44,601 nucleotides of DNA, taken from positions 1 to 44,601 of the forward strand of contig NZ_JAEULP010000045.1 in assembly GCF_016792905.1 (NCBI RefSeq), written 5' to 3'. The translations under genes and the position numbers were made by a program. How positions within the stretch are numbered: position 1 is the stretch's first letter; every line of letters starts with the position of its first letter. The stretch comes from Tabrizicola sp. (lineage in GTDB: Bacteria > Pseudomonadota > Alphaproteobacteria > Rhodobacterales > Rhodobacteraceae). Under the pieces are notes generated by a model. It worked only from the letters and a program-made list of their open reading frames with translations, did not search any database and was not told the DNA's origin. Positions 1 to 7,742 of this stretch are shown here, one piece after another.

Positions 1-47
1 GACTACGAATCTGAGGGTCGGGCGTTCGAATCGCTCCGGGTCCGCCA
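1..47 (+). tRNA. tRNA-Arg (anticodon ACG), 5' part cut off by the window
   Basis: Only the 3' half is present. The anticodon loop CTACGAA (3-9) carries ACG at 5-7, so A34 would be modified to inosine and read CGN arginine codons. The 3' strand of the anticodon stem (TCTGA) follows the loop. The T arm is GGGCG-TTCGAAT-CGCTC with one G-U pair. The 3' acceptor strand CGGGTCC, discriminator G and an encoded CCA (45-47) complete it. The 5' half lies outside the window, so pairing of the acceptor and D stems cannot be checked. Confidence 0.9.
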
Positions 48-579
48 TTTATCCCTACAAGTTGGCTACTTGACAGGATACCCGGCGTCAGCGCCGGTCA
101 GCTCGATAGCCGACAGGGCGACATGCTGGCAGCGCGATCAAGACCTGCTGGAATCATTGAGCAGATGTCACGCGACGAAGCTGTCGGTCATGAAGCTACG
201 CCCGGATTCTGGCAGTAGAAGGACACTCTGCTCGCACTTCGATGATAGCAAGCAGATGCATCTGTTGGAGCTTGCAGAACACTCGCTGCTCCAAGGAATG
301 CTTGCCGAGCGGCCTGGAGGACAAGCTCGACTCCACGAGGGCAGCCCGACTACCGAACTCGACCGAACCAGGCTGCGAACAGATGCCTGATCCGACCTCG
401 GACGAAACGATTCCACAATGCGATTTCCGTTTCCGCGAAACGCTCTCGCCATCAATCCGGGAAAGCAAAAAACGGGCACAGAAGCTGTTCGGAAACTGCG
501 ATAATCCGCAGCCTCCGGTGGCTGGCGCAGCCCCGGCAATGGCCGTAAGCTGCACGCGACGAAAACACTCAGGTTTCAC
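48..579. other. gene-free stretch downstream of tRNA-Arg
   Basis: About 530 bp without a convincing gene. Open frames exist on both strands (for example 70-390 plus and 168-539 minus), but none has a Shine-Dalgarno sequence, a recognisable domain or the local codon style. The sequence is less GC-biased at third positions than the genes to its right. A sequence directly 3' of a tRNA is a common landing site for integrating elements, but I see no integrase remnant and no repeat of the tRNA 3' end. Confidence 0.5.
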
Positions 580-1158
580 ATGCCCCGCCGCAACGACGCT
601 GCCCTTGCCTTCCTGTCCCACCGCCACTCCCGGCCCGCCAAGCTTTTCTCCCTCCCGGTCCCGACGCGCGAGCAATTGACCGAGATCCTGACCGCCGCCA
701 CCCGCGTTCCCGACCACGGCAAGCTTGAACCTTGGCGGCTGGTCGTCGTGCAGGGCGCTGCGTTCAAGCGGCTGGCCGATCTGGCCGAGGCGCGGGCGCG
801 CGAGCTTGGTGGCGACGACGAGAAGGTCGCCAAGGGGCGCGGCCAGTATGACCTGGGCAAACTGGCCGTGGTGGTGGTCGCCTCGCCAAGGCCCTCACCC
901 AAGATCCCGCCGGTCGAACAGCTGATGTCCGCCGCCGCCCTGTGCTTCAGCATTGTCACCGCGGCGGAAGCAGCGGGCTGGGGCGCAAACTGGCTGACCG
1001 GCTGGCCCGCGCATGACCCCGTCTTCGCCGCCCGCGCCTTCGGCTGCACCGAGGGCGAGACGGTGGCAGGCATCGTCCACATCGGCACCCCGCCCGAGGA
1101 TTTCCCGGACCGTCCGCGCCCCGATCTTGCCCGCATCGTCACCTGGGCCGAGGCGTGA
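580..1158 (+). CDS. nitroreductase family protein
   Basis: 192 aa, the size of short YdjA/TdsD-like nitroreductases, which are FMN-dependent NAD(P)H oxidoreductases acting as dimers in the cytoplasm. The N-terminal half has the family pattern 'TRVPDHGKLEPWRLVVV' (about 41-57), the phosphate/FMN-binding segment after the first helix. A mid-protein 'AALCFSIVTAAEAAGWGANWLTG' helix and the C-terminal 'GIVHIGTPPE' strand also fit the fold. The substrate cannot be deduced. No strong Shine-Dalgarno sequence precedes ATG 580. The stop overlaps the GTG start of the next gene (GTGA), so the two are probably co-translated. Confidence 0.85.
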   Translation: MPRRNDAALAFLSHRHSRPAKLFSLPVPTREQLTEILTAATRVPDHGKLEPWRLVVVQGAAFKRLADLAEARARELGGDDEKVAKGRGQYDLGKLAVVVVASPRPSPKIPPVEQLMSAAALCFSIVTAAEAAGWGANWLTGWPAHDPVFAARAFGCTEGETVAGIVHIGTPPEDFPDRPRPDLARIVTWAEA

Positions 1159-1850
1159 TCTTCTCCGCCTTCTTCCGGGCGCTCGGCCAGCTCGGCGACC
1201 GCCGGTTCCGGCGCGTGGTCTTCCTTGGCATCCTTCTCGCACTCGCGCTTCTGTTCGGGGTCTACGTCCTGTTTCTGCAAGTCATCTGGTGGCTCTCGCC
1301 GGATACCATCGACCTGCCCGTGATCGGCCCTATCACCGGACTGCACACGATTCTCGGCTGGACCTCGGTCTTCTTCATGCTCGGGCTTTCGGTCTTCCTG
1401 ATGGTTCCGGTCGCCTCGGCCTTCACCGGGTTCTTCCTGGAAGACGTCGCCGACGCGGTCGAGGACCGACACTATCCCGGCCTGCCGCCCGCGATGCCGG
1501 TGACCCTTGCCGAAGGACTGCGCCAGTCGGTCAATTTCCTGGGTCTGGTGATTGCAGTGAACGTGGGCGCGCTGTTCCTCTACCCCCTCGTCGGCCCCGG
1601 CATCCCGGTACTGTTCTGGGCGGTGAACGGATACCTTCTGGGCCGCGAGTATTTCAGTCTCGTCGCCCTCCGCCGCCTTCCGGCCAACGAAGTGAAGGCC
1701 ATGCGCCGCCGCAACCGCTGGACGCTCTGGGCCGCCGGAACCCTGATGGCAGCGCCCCTGTCGGTGCCGATCCTGAACCTGGCCATCCCGGTGCTGGGCG
1801 TGGCGACCTTCACCCATCTCTACCACCAGCTTGCCGACGCGGGACGATAG
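1155..1850 (+). CDS. EI24 / CysZ-like membrane protein
   Basis: 231 aa, starting at GTG 1155, which overlaps the TGA of the nitroreductase gene. The opening 'FSAFFRALGQLGDRRFRRVVFLGILLALALLFGVYVLF' is the cytoplasmic lead-in and first membrane span of the EI24 (etoposide-induced 2.4 / CysZ) family. Further hydrophobic segments lie at about 75-95, 135-160 and 195-220. CysZ in E. coli takes up sulfate, but many alphaproteobacterial EI24 proteins have no assigned substrate and this one is not beside sulfur genes. I therefore give the family only. Inner-membrane location is inferred from the hydrophobic segments. Confidence 0.8.
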   Translation: MIFSAFFRALGQLGDRRFRRVVFLGILLALALLFGVYVLFLQVIWWLSPDTIDLPVIGPITGLHTILGWTSVFFMLGLSVFLMVPVASAFTGFFLEDVADAVEDRHYPGLPPAMPVTLAEGLRQSVNFLGLVIAVNVGALFLYPLVGPGIPVLFWAVNGYLLGREYFSLVALRRLPANEVKAMRRRNRWTLWAAGTLMAAPLSVPILNLAIPVLGVATFTHLYHQLADAGR

Positions 1851-1863
1851 TCCGGAACGGCCG

Positions 1864-2133
1864 TCAGTGGCGGATGCGCTCGAACCAGTCCAGGTCCTCG
1901 ATCGTGATCCAGCCCGACATGATGACCGCGACAATCACCGCCCAGATCGGCGTCGCAATCAGCGTGGTGATCCAGGCCTTGCGTTTCATCACCTCGCCTG
2001 CAGGCGCACCCGGCGGCGTGCCCGGCACGATGTCCTTCGCCTCGTCCTGCGAAACGGTGCGGATCGGCAGAACGCAGAACAGCGTCATGAACCAGGTGGT
2101 CGCGTAAAGGACGATGGCGCCCGTGATGCTCAT
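1864..2133 (-). CDS. DUF1467 family small membrane protein
   Basis: 89 aa counted from the ATG at 2133. The N-terminus MSITGAIVLYATTWFMTLF, followed by 'VLPIRTVSQDEA', is characteristic of DUF1467, a small two-span membrane protein of unknown function found across Alphaproteobacteria. The second span is 'WITTLIATPIWAVIVAVIM'. The gene lies 7 bp behind the methylmalonyl-CoA epimerase gene on the same strand, an association I recall as common in Rhodobacterales. The reading frame is open further upstream, but the extra residues would overlap the epimerase gene and do not fit the family. Confidence 0.85.
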   Translation of the reverse strand: MSITGAIVLYATTWFMTLFCVLPIRTVSQDEAKDIVPGTPPGAPAGEVMKRKAWITTLIATPIWAVIVAVIMSGWITIEDLDWFERIRH

Positions 2134-2140
2134 TTGATGC

Positions 2141-2545
2141 TCATGCCTGTTCCAGTTCCACCAGGCAACCGTTGAAATCCTTCGGGTGCAGGAACAGCAC
2201 CGGCTTGCCATGCGCCCCGATCTTCGGCTCGCCCGACCCCAGCACCCGCGCCCCTTGCGCCTTCAGGTGGTCACGCGCGGCAAGGATATCATCGACCTCG
2301 TAGCAGATATGATGGATGCCGCCCGAAGGGTTCTTCTCCAGGAAACCGAGGATCGGCGACGCCTCGCCCAGCGGATGCAACAACTCGATCTTGGTGTTCG
2401 GCAATTCGATGAAGACCACCGTCACCCCATGATCCGGCTCGGCCTGAGGTGCGCCAACCCTTGCCCCCAGCGTGTTGCGATACTGCGCTGCCGCCGCCTC
2501 CAGGTCGGGCACGGCGATGGCAACATGGTTCAGGCGTCCGATCAT
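2141..2545 (-). CDS. mce: methylmalonyl-CoA epimerase
   Basis: 134 aa, the standard length. The enzyme interconverts (S)- and (R)-methylmalonyl-CoA in the propionyl-CoA to succinyl-CoA route. It is a VOC/glyoxalase-fold protein with two beta-alpha-beta-beta-beta modules. The start 'MIGRLNHVAIAV' supplies His7, 'GGIHHICYEV' supplies a His near 79, and the C-terminal 'GCLVELEQ' supplies Glu130. These are the expected divalent-metal ligands. It is transcribed divergently from the response regulator at 2681 and leads the downstream DUF1467 gene. No other propionate-pathway gene lies in the window. Confidence 0.93.
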   Translation of the reverse strand: MIGRLNHVAIAVPDLEAAAAQYRNTLGARVGAPQAEPDHGVTVVFIELPNTKIELLHPLGEASPILGFLEKNPSGGIHHICYEVDDILAARDHLKAQGARVLGSGEPKIGAHGKPVLFLHPKDFNGCLVELEQA

Positions 2546-2680
2546 GGGGTCCTCGCAAGCTCTCGGTCCCGCTTATGCGATCCGGGCGGGCCGCGTGCAA
2601 GCGGCCTTGGGGTCGCAATCGCGTTAACCGGGGCTTTACGGGGGTCGTGGACACTCCGGCGCAGACAGACGAGGTTCGCC

Positions 2681-3361
2681 ATGCCCTTCCCGCCCGATCC
2701 GCAGCTGCCGCAAGACCCGCCGCAAGGCCAGGGCAGCCTGCCCTTGCGGGGGCTGTCCCTGCTTGTCGTCGATGACAGCCGCTTCACCTGCGACGCCCTG
2801 CGGCTGATCCTGCACCGGGCCGGGGCGCGCCTGCGTCGGGCGGAAAGCCTGGAAATCGCCCGCCTGCACCTGGCCTTCCATCGTCCCGACCTTGCCATCG
2901 TCGATCTTGGCCTGCCCGACGGAAGGGGTGAGGATCTGATCGCCGAACTATCCGCCGAAGGCTTCCCGGTGCTTGGCATCTCCGGCGATCCCGACAACCG
3001 GGACGTGGCGCTGGATGCAGGCGCCGCAGGCTTCATCGAAAAGCCCATCGGTTCGGCCGCCGGTCTGGTCCGGCTGATTCGCCAGCTCGCCACCGGCGCC
3101 GGACCGCTCGACCGGGCGGAAGATCAGCCGGTCCCCTCCGGCGATCTGATGGCGCTGCGCGACGATCTGGTCCGCGCCGCAGCGCTGATCGCAGCGCCGG
3201 GGGACGCGGGTTATGCCCTGGCCTTCCTGCGCAGCCTGGCGCGTGCCTCCGGCGATACCGCGCTTGAAACCGCCGCTCAGGACATCCGCAGCGGGTTCGA
3301 CCGGGCAAAACTGGCCCGGATGATCGAGGAGCGGGTGGCCACGCTCGGGACGATGGCTTGA
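2681..3361 (+). CDS. stand-alone response regulator
   Basis: 226 aa from ATG 2681. After a Pro/Gln-rich leader of about 24 residues comes a complete CheY-like receiver domain. The acidic pair is D31-D32 ('VVDDSR'), the phospho-acceptor is D75 ('AIVDLGLPDGRG'), the switch hydroxyl is S101, and the invariant lysine is K121 ('FIEKP'). The last 90 residues (about 137-226) are helical and have no DNA-binding, GGDEF or HPt motif that I recognise. It is not a typical transcription factor and may act by protein-protein contact. No histidine kinase is adjacent. The receiver call is secure; the partner and output are unknown. Confidence 0.85.
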   Translation: MPFPPDPQLPQDPPQGQGSLPLRGLSLLVVDDSRFTCDALRLILHRAGARLRRAESLEIARLHLAFHRPDLAIVDLGLPDGRGEDLIAELSAEGFPVLGISGDPDNRDVALDAGAAGFIEKPIGSAAGLVRLIRQLATGAGPLDRAEDQPVPSGDLMALRDDLVRAAALIAAPGDAGYALAFLRSLARASGDTALETAAQDIRSGFDRAKLARMIEERVATLGTMA

Positions 3362-3383
3362 AACGCTTGCACCGTTGCAGCGG

Positions 3384-3851
3384 TCAGAACCGGAAATCCG
3401 CCGGATAGGAATGAAACCCGTCGAAATCGGCCTTGCCAAGCGGCACGCCCGCCGCGCGCAGCGCTGCATAGCCCATGGTCAGGTGAAAGAAGAAATTCGG
3501 CATCCCGTAAAGGTGCAGGAACTCCTCGCCGCTCTGCTCCAGCACCGCGAAGCCCGCCTGGTGACGGATCACCCGCCTCTCCGCGCCCTCGAACTCGGCC
3601 GGGGTCATCGCCCCCAGCATCGCGCGGGCCACCGCCAGCCGCGGCCCCAGCGCCTGCGGTAGGTCCGGCACCTCGCGCCCGGCCAACGGACAGGCCACCC
3701 GCAAGGCAAAGCCTGCCGCAGTCTCGAACTGCTGGCGGGCTGCAAAAGCATCGGCGATCCGGGCATCCAGTGCGTCTGGCCCTGCGACCGCCACAATGTC
3801 GCTGATGCGCGACAGGTAGTGGCGGAAGACGGGGACCGAGGCCTGGTACAT
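3384..3851 (-). CDS. DUF1993 domain-containing protein
   Basis: 155 aa. The start '[16 protein letters not shown]' and the C-terminal 'GMPNFFFHLTMGYAALRAAGVPLGKADF' match DUF1993, a family of small helical proteins related to the DinB/YfiT four-helix fold. Their function is not established. The ATG (3849-3851) shares one base with the stop of aspS, so it is probably translated as the last gene behind aspS. The family call is confident from the ends of the protein; I propose no biochemical role. Confidence 0.85.
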   Translation of the reverse strand: MYQASVPVFRHYLSRISDIVAVAGPDALDARIADAFAARQQFETAAGFALRVACPLAGREVPDLPQALGPRLAVARAMLGAMTPAEFEGAERRVIRHQAGFAVLEQSGEEFLHLYGMPNFFFHLTMGYAALRAAGVPLGKADFDGFHSYPADFRF

Positions 3852-5629
3852 CAGCTGTCCTTCGGAACCACGCGCAGGTTCAACTCCCGCAACTGCTGCA
3901 AGGTTGGGTCAGAAGGTGCGTTCATCAAGAGGTCCTCCGCGCGCTGGTTCATCGGGAACATGATGACCTCGCGGATATTCTGGGTGTCGGCCAAGAGCAT
4001 CACCAGCCGGTCGATCCCCGCAGCACAACCGCCGTGAGGCGGGGCGCCGTACTTGAACGCCTTGACCATGCCGCCGAAGCGCTTGTCGACCTCGCTGTTC
4101 GGGTAGCCTGCCAGTTCAAACGCCTTGTACATGATCTCCGGCTTGTGGTTGCGGATGCCGCCCGAGATCACCTCATAGCCGTTGCAGGCAAGGTCGTACT
4201 GGTACGCATAGACCTGCAACGGATCGCCCGACAGCGCCTCAAGGCCCCCCTGCGGCATCGAGAACGGGTTGTGCGAGAAGTCGATCTTGCCCTCGTCGGT
4301 CTTCTCGTACATCGGGAAATCGACGATCCAGGCAAAGCGGAAGCTGTCGCTGTCGGTCAGCCCCAGCTCGCGCCCGATCTCGTTGCGCGCCTTGCCGGCC
4401 ACGCCCTCGAACGCCTCGGCCTTGCCGCCCAGGAAGAATACCGCGTCGCCCTCGGCGAGGCCCAGTTCCAGCCGGATCGCCTCGGTCCGGTCATGCCCGA
4501 TCGCCTTGGCGATGGGACCGGCCGCTTCGGTCGAGCCATCCTCGGCCTTGCGCCAGAAGATGTAGCCCATGCCCGGCAGGCCCTCTTTCTGGGCGAAGGC
4601 GTTCATCCGGTCGGCAAACTTGCGGCTGCCCCCGGTCGGGGCGGGAATGGCACGGACTTCGTTGCCGTCCTGTTCCAGGAGCTTGGCAAAGATCGCGAAG
4701 CCCGAGCCGCGGAAATGCTCGCTCACATCCTGCATCCTGATCGGGTTGCGCAGGTCGGGCTTGTCCGAGCCGTACCACTTCAGGCTGTCCCGGTAGGCAA
4801 TCAGCGGCCAGTCGGCATGCACCTTGCGGCCCTTGCCGAAGGCCTCGAACAGCCCCTGCAGCACCGGCTGCACGGCGGCAAAGACGTCAGCCTGAGTCAC
4901 GAAGGACATCTCGATGTCCAGCTGGTAGAAGTCGGTCGGCGAACGATCCGCCCGCGGGTCCTCATCGCGGAAGCAGGGCGCGATCTGGAAATAACGGTCG
5001 AAGCCCGCCACCTGGATCAGCTGCTTGAACTGCTGCGGCGCCTGCGGCAGCGCGTAGAACTTGCCCGGATGCAGTCGCGACGGAACCAGGAAGTCGCGCG
5101 CGCCTTCCGGCGAGGAAGCCGTGATGATCGGCGTCTGGAACTCGGTGAACCCCTGATCCCACATCGCGTTGCGCAGCCAGCGCACCACGTTCGACCGCAG
5201 CATCATGTTCTGGTGCATCGTATCGCGGCGGAGATCAAGGAAGCGGTAGGTCAGCCGGGTCTCCTCGGGATATTCGGTGTCGCCGAAGACCGGCAGCGGC
5301 AGCTCCTCGGACGCGCCAAGCACCTCGACCTCGGTCACATAGACCTCGATCTCGCCGGTCGGGATCTTCGCATTCACCAGAGACGCGTCCCGCGCCTTCA
5401 CCCGTCCGTCGACCCGGATCACCCATTCGGCACGCACCTTTTCCAGCGCGGCAAAGGCCGGAGAATCCCCGTCGCACAAAAGCTGGGTGATGCCGTAATG
5501 GTCGCGCAGGTCGATGAACAGCACCCCGCCATGGTCGCGCACCCGATGGATCCAGCCCGACAGGCGGACGGTTTCGCCCACGTTGGACTTGTTCAGCGCG
5601 GCACAGGTATGGCTGCGGTAGGCGTGCAT
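3851..5629 (-). CDS. aspS: aspartate--tRNA ligase
   Basis: 592 aa, bacterial-type class II AspRS charging tRNA-Asp in the cytosol. An N-terminal OB-fold anticodon-binding domain (about 1-105, '[21 protein letters not shown]') precedes the class II core. The core has 'QAPQQFKQL' at about 196-203, motif 2 'FRDED' at about 220-224, a bacterial GAD insertion near 300-400, and motif 3 'GIDRLVMLL' from about 538. I chose the second of two tandem ATGs (5629, [13 protein letters not shown]) because it fits the family and sits 7 nt from GGGGA; 5632 is the alternative. Motif 2 reads '[18 protein letters not shown]' rather than the E. coli-like 'ARCFRDEDLRADRQPEF'. I recall this variant as usual in Rhodobacterales. 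Confidence 0.96.
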   Translation of the reverse strand: MHAYRSHTCAALNKSNVGETVRLSGWIHRVRDHGGVLFIDLRDHYGITQLLCDGDSPAFAALEKVRAEWVIRVDGRVKARDASLVNAKIPTGEIEVYVTEVEVLGASEELPLPVFGDTEYPEETRLTYRFLDLRRDTMHQNMMLRSNVVRWLRNAMWDQGFTEFQTPIITASSPEGARDFLVPSRLHPGKFYALPQAPQQFKQLIQVAGFDRYFQIAPCFRDEDPRADRSPTDFYQLDIEMSFVTQADVFAAVQPVLQGLFEAFGKGRKVHADWPLIAYRDSLKWYGSDKPDLRNPIRMQDVSEHFRGSGFAIFAKLLEQDGNEVRAIPAPTGGSRKFADRMNAFAQKEGLPGMGYIFWRKAEDGSTEAAGPIAKAIGHDRTEAIRLELGLAEGDAVFFLGGKAEAFEGVAGKARNEIGRELGLTDSDSFRFAWIVDFPMYEKTDEGKIDFSHNPFSMPQGGLEALSGDPLQVYAYQYDLACNGYEVISGGIRNHKPEIMYKAFELAGYPNSEVDKRFGGMVKAFKYGAPPHGGCAAGIDRLVMLLADTQNIREVIMFPMNQRAEDLLMNAPSDPTLQQLRELNLRVVPKDS

Positions 5630-5707
5630 CATCGTTCCCCTTTCCAGGGCCTCAAGGTCATCCGGGCCGATACACCTTGCCCAAGGGGCCAAGTCAAGCC
5701 CGCCCCC

Positions 5708-5793
5708 TTTCATACTGGACTAAATATCCCCGCCGGAGGCACGCGACACCAACCGCAGGAGCCTCCGGCGGGGATATTTAGTCCAGTATGAAA
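5708..5793. repeat. 33-bp perfect inverted repeat with 20-nt loop between pabC and aspS
   Basis: The left arm (5708-5740) and right arm (5761-5793) are exact reverse complements over 33 bp, separated by 20 nt (5741-5760). Each arm runs through CATACTGGACTAAATAT and CCCCGCCGGAGGC. The right arm contains the last codons and stop of pabC (5778). The left arm lies just upstream of the aspS leader. It would form a very stable hairpin in RNA from either strand and may act as terminator, processing site or mobile palindromic repeat. The half-motif GCCTCCGGCGGGGATATTTA is of a type I recall as frequent at Rhodobacterales gene ends. Confidence 0.9.
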
Positions 5794-6389
5794 ACCGCCG
5801 GGATCAGGCCACGCAGGGCGTTGCCGACCCAAAGCCGAACCCCGGGCAGGTCCTCGGCCCGCAGAACCTCTTCCGCGCAGCCAAGCTCCGCCCTGAGTAC
5901 CCCGGGCAGCAAGCCGCTGGACAAGGGCGGCGTCCGCATCCCCTGCCCCCGGTCGAAGAAGACGGATGTGATCGAGCCGTCACAGACCTCGCCCCGTTCG
6001 TTCAGGAACAGGACCTCGTCCAAGCCTTCGGGCAGCGCTGCCCGCGCACGGTCGTAAGCCTCGCGCCGGGTGGATTTCACCCGTAGCCAGGGATCGTCAG
6101 ATCGCAGCCTTTCCTGCGCCAGCCCAACCCGCCATTCCGCCTTGGCCGGAGGCAGCGCAGCATCGGTCCATTCCACCCGGCCCTCCCGGTCCATCGTCAA
6201 CCGCAGCCGCGCCGGATGGCCGGGGCCCGAGGGCATCACGTCAGGACAGGACCACCCCAGCATCCTCGCCGACCGTCGCAGCCGCGCGAGATGCAGCGCC
6301 CAGCGCGGAGCCTTCGCCCCGTCCCAGAGCACCGTCTCGATCAGCCTCAGCCCCGGCTCACCGCCGCGTTCACGAAGCGCGCTTTCCAC
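5778..6389 (-). CDS. pabC: aminodeoxychorismate lyase (class IV aminotransferase fold)
   Basis: 203 aa from GTG 6389. PabC splits 4-amino-4-deoxychorismate into p-aminobenzoate and pyruvate for folate synthesis, using PLP. The start segment 'LRLIETVLWDG' is typical of short alphaproteobacterial PabC. The PLP lysine is probably K105 in 'VKSTRRE', and 'ERGEVCDGSITSVFF' (131-145) is the cofactor-phosphate region. The gene overlaps the end of pabB by 43 nt in another frame, so translational coupling is likely. The frame stays open farther upstream inside pabB, but the GTG start gives the family's normal length. Its 3' end lies inside the 33-bp inverted repeat. Confidence 0.85.
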   Translation of the reverse strand: MESALRERGGEPGLRLIETVLWDGAKAPRWALHLARLRRSARMLGWSCPDVMPSGPGHPARLRLTMDREGRVEWTDAALPPAKAEWRVGLAQERLRSDDPWLRVKSTRREAYDRARAALPEGLDEVLFLNERGEVCDGSITSVFFDRGQGMRTPPLSSGLLPGVLRAELGCAEEVLRAEDLPGVRLWVGNALRGLIPAVFILD

Positions 6390-7483
6390 AGCGCCTCCTC
6401 CCATTCGCCCGCCGTGGTCGAGCCATGCGTCACCCCCCCGCCCACGTTCATCACGATATCCAGCCCGCTCACCGACAGGGTGCGGATCGCCACGCTGAAA
6501 TCCGCATCCCCGTCCGGAGACATCCAGCCCACCGCCCCGCAATAGACCCCGCGCGGATGGCGCTCCACCTCGCGGATGATCTCCATTGCCCGGATCTTCG
6601 GCGCCCCCGTCACCGAGCCGCAGGGGAACAGCGCCGCCATCAGCCCCGGCAGCGTTGCGGGCGCTGCAAGCTCCCCCGTTACCGTCGAGGTCATCTGGTG
6701 CACCGTCGAATAGCTTTCCACCGCGAAGAGCGTCGGGACCTTCACGCTGCCCACCCGCGACAGCCGCGAGATGTCGTTGCGCAAGAGATCGACGATCATC
6801 AGGTTCTCGGCCCGGTCCTTCTCGGACCCGAGGAGTTCGGCGACGATCGCCACATCTTCAGCCGCATCGCGCCCGCGCGGCCTTGTGCCCTTCATCGGGC
6901 GGGTCACGATCCGCCCTCCCGTGACCTGAAAGAACAGTTCGGGCGAGCGCGACACCACCACCGGCCCCACGCCCAGATCGACAAAGGCACCATGCCCGAC
7001 CGCCCCGGTGCGCCGGAACGCGCCGAAAAGCCCAAGCGCCGTGCCTTGCGCCAGCCTGGCATGCATCGGAAAGGTCAGGTTCACCTGGTAGCAGTCGCCC
7101 GCCGCGATGTAGTCGAACACTTTCCGCGCCGCATGGCCATAGGCCCGGCGGCCCACCATCGGCTCGGGTGCGGTCATCCGGGTCGACCGGCCCTCCGCCG
7201 CCGCGCGTTCCAGCGCCGATCCGGCCGCGAGCGGGCCATCGAACACCCCCAGCGCCAGCAATGGCCCGCTCCGTCGGCGCGGCGTCAGCGGGCGCAGCTT
7301 CGCCTCCAGCGCATAGCCCGCCTCGTAAGCGACATAGCCCGCCACCCAGGCCCCCGCTGCCCGCGCCGCCTCGGCCCGGGCCAGCGCGCGTGACACATCG
7401 GCGGGCCGCCCGGCGAGGATCACCTCGCGCGGGTGCTGGAACAGCGCGGGATCGCCCCCCGGTCCATGTTCGATGAGGATCAC
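6347..7483 (-). CDS. pabB: aminodeoxychorismate synthase component I
   Basis: 378 aa, within the short PabB class. It converts chorismate plus ammonia or glutamine to 4-amino-4-deoxychorismate. The chorismate-binding domain fills about 110-370. It has the PabB signature PMKGT at 196-200 (Lys198 forms the covalent intermediate in PabB), 'CGSVTGAPKIRAMEII' around 286-301, and 'GGGVTHGSTTAGEWEEALWKA' near the end. The PxKGT lysine argues for PabB rather than TrpE. No glutamine amidotransferase (pabA) gene is adjacent. It forms an overlapping pair with pabC. Confidence 0.92.
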   Translation of the reverse strand: MILIEHGPGGDPALFQHPREVILAGRPADVSRALARAEAARAAGAWVAGYVAYEAGYALEAKLRPLTPRRRSGPLLALGVFDGPLAAGSALERAAAEGRSTRMTAPEPMVGRRAYGHAARKVFDYIAAGDCYQVNLTFPMHARLAQGTALGLFGAFRRTGAVGHGAFVDLGVGPVVVSRSPELFFQVTGGRIVTRPMKGTRPRGRDAAEDVAIVAELLGSEKDRAENLMIVDLLRNDISRLSRVGSVKVPTLFAVESYSTVHQMTSTVTGELAAPATLPGLMAALFPCGSVTGAPKIRAMEIIREVERHPRGVYCGAVGWMSPDGDADFSVAIRTLSVSGLDIVMNVGGGVTHGSTTAGEWEEALWKARFVNAAVSRG

Positions 7484-7596
7484 CCGTCGGCCCCCGCTCC
7501 GCCTTCCGCGCCCTGAGATAGGCCGATCCCGCCCCTGCCGCCAGACGAATCCGCGCCGCCCATGTCACGCAAAACGACACGGGACCGCAAATTTTC

Positions 7597-7686
7597 TGAT
7601 CAAAAGATCAAGGAACGCATTCAAAGCTTGCCTGATGATCAAAATCGCGCTTCCCTGTCGCCACTACCGGCCACCACATGATGTGG
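7597..7686. promoter_or_regulatory. palindromes in the intergenic region upstream of the APC permease
   Basis: The 259-bp space between the divergent pabB (7483) and permease (7743) genes is AT-richer than its surroundings. It holds TGATC-AAAA-GATCA (7597-7610), a second TGATCAAAA about 38 bp later, and a 13-bp palindrome CCACAT-G-ATGTGG (7674-7686) just before AT-rich sequence. These look like regulator-binding sites for the permease promoter. No matching regulator gene is next to it. This is inferred from symmetry only. Confidence 0.4.
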
Positions 7687-7742
7687 CCTGGCCGTAACGA
7701 ATAACAAAAAAGCGTCCAACACCGGTACGAAGGGAACATTCC

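Noticed and set aside
48-579. Possible integrase or transposase remnant beside the tRNA
   Set aside because: None of the six frames shows recognisable recombinase or DDE motifs.
4034-5791. Very long open frame on the plus strand opposite aspS
   Set aside because: It is a GC-driven shadow of aspS. The composition is Arg/Ala/Leu/His-rich with no domain, while the minus strand encodes a complete AspRS.
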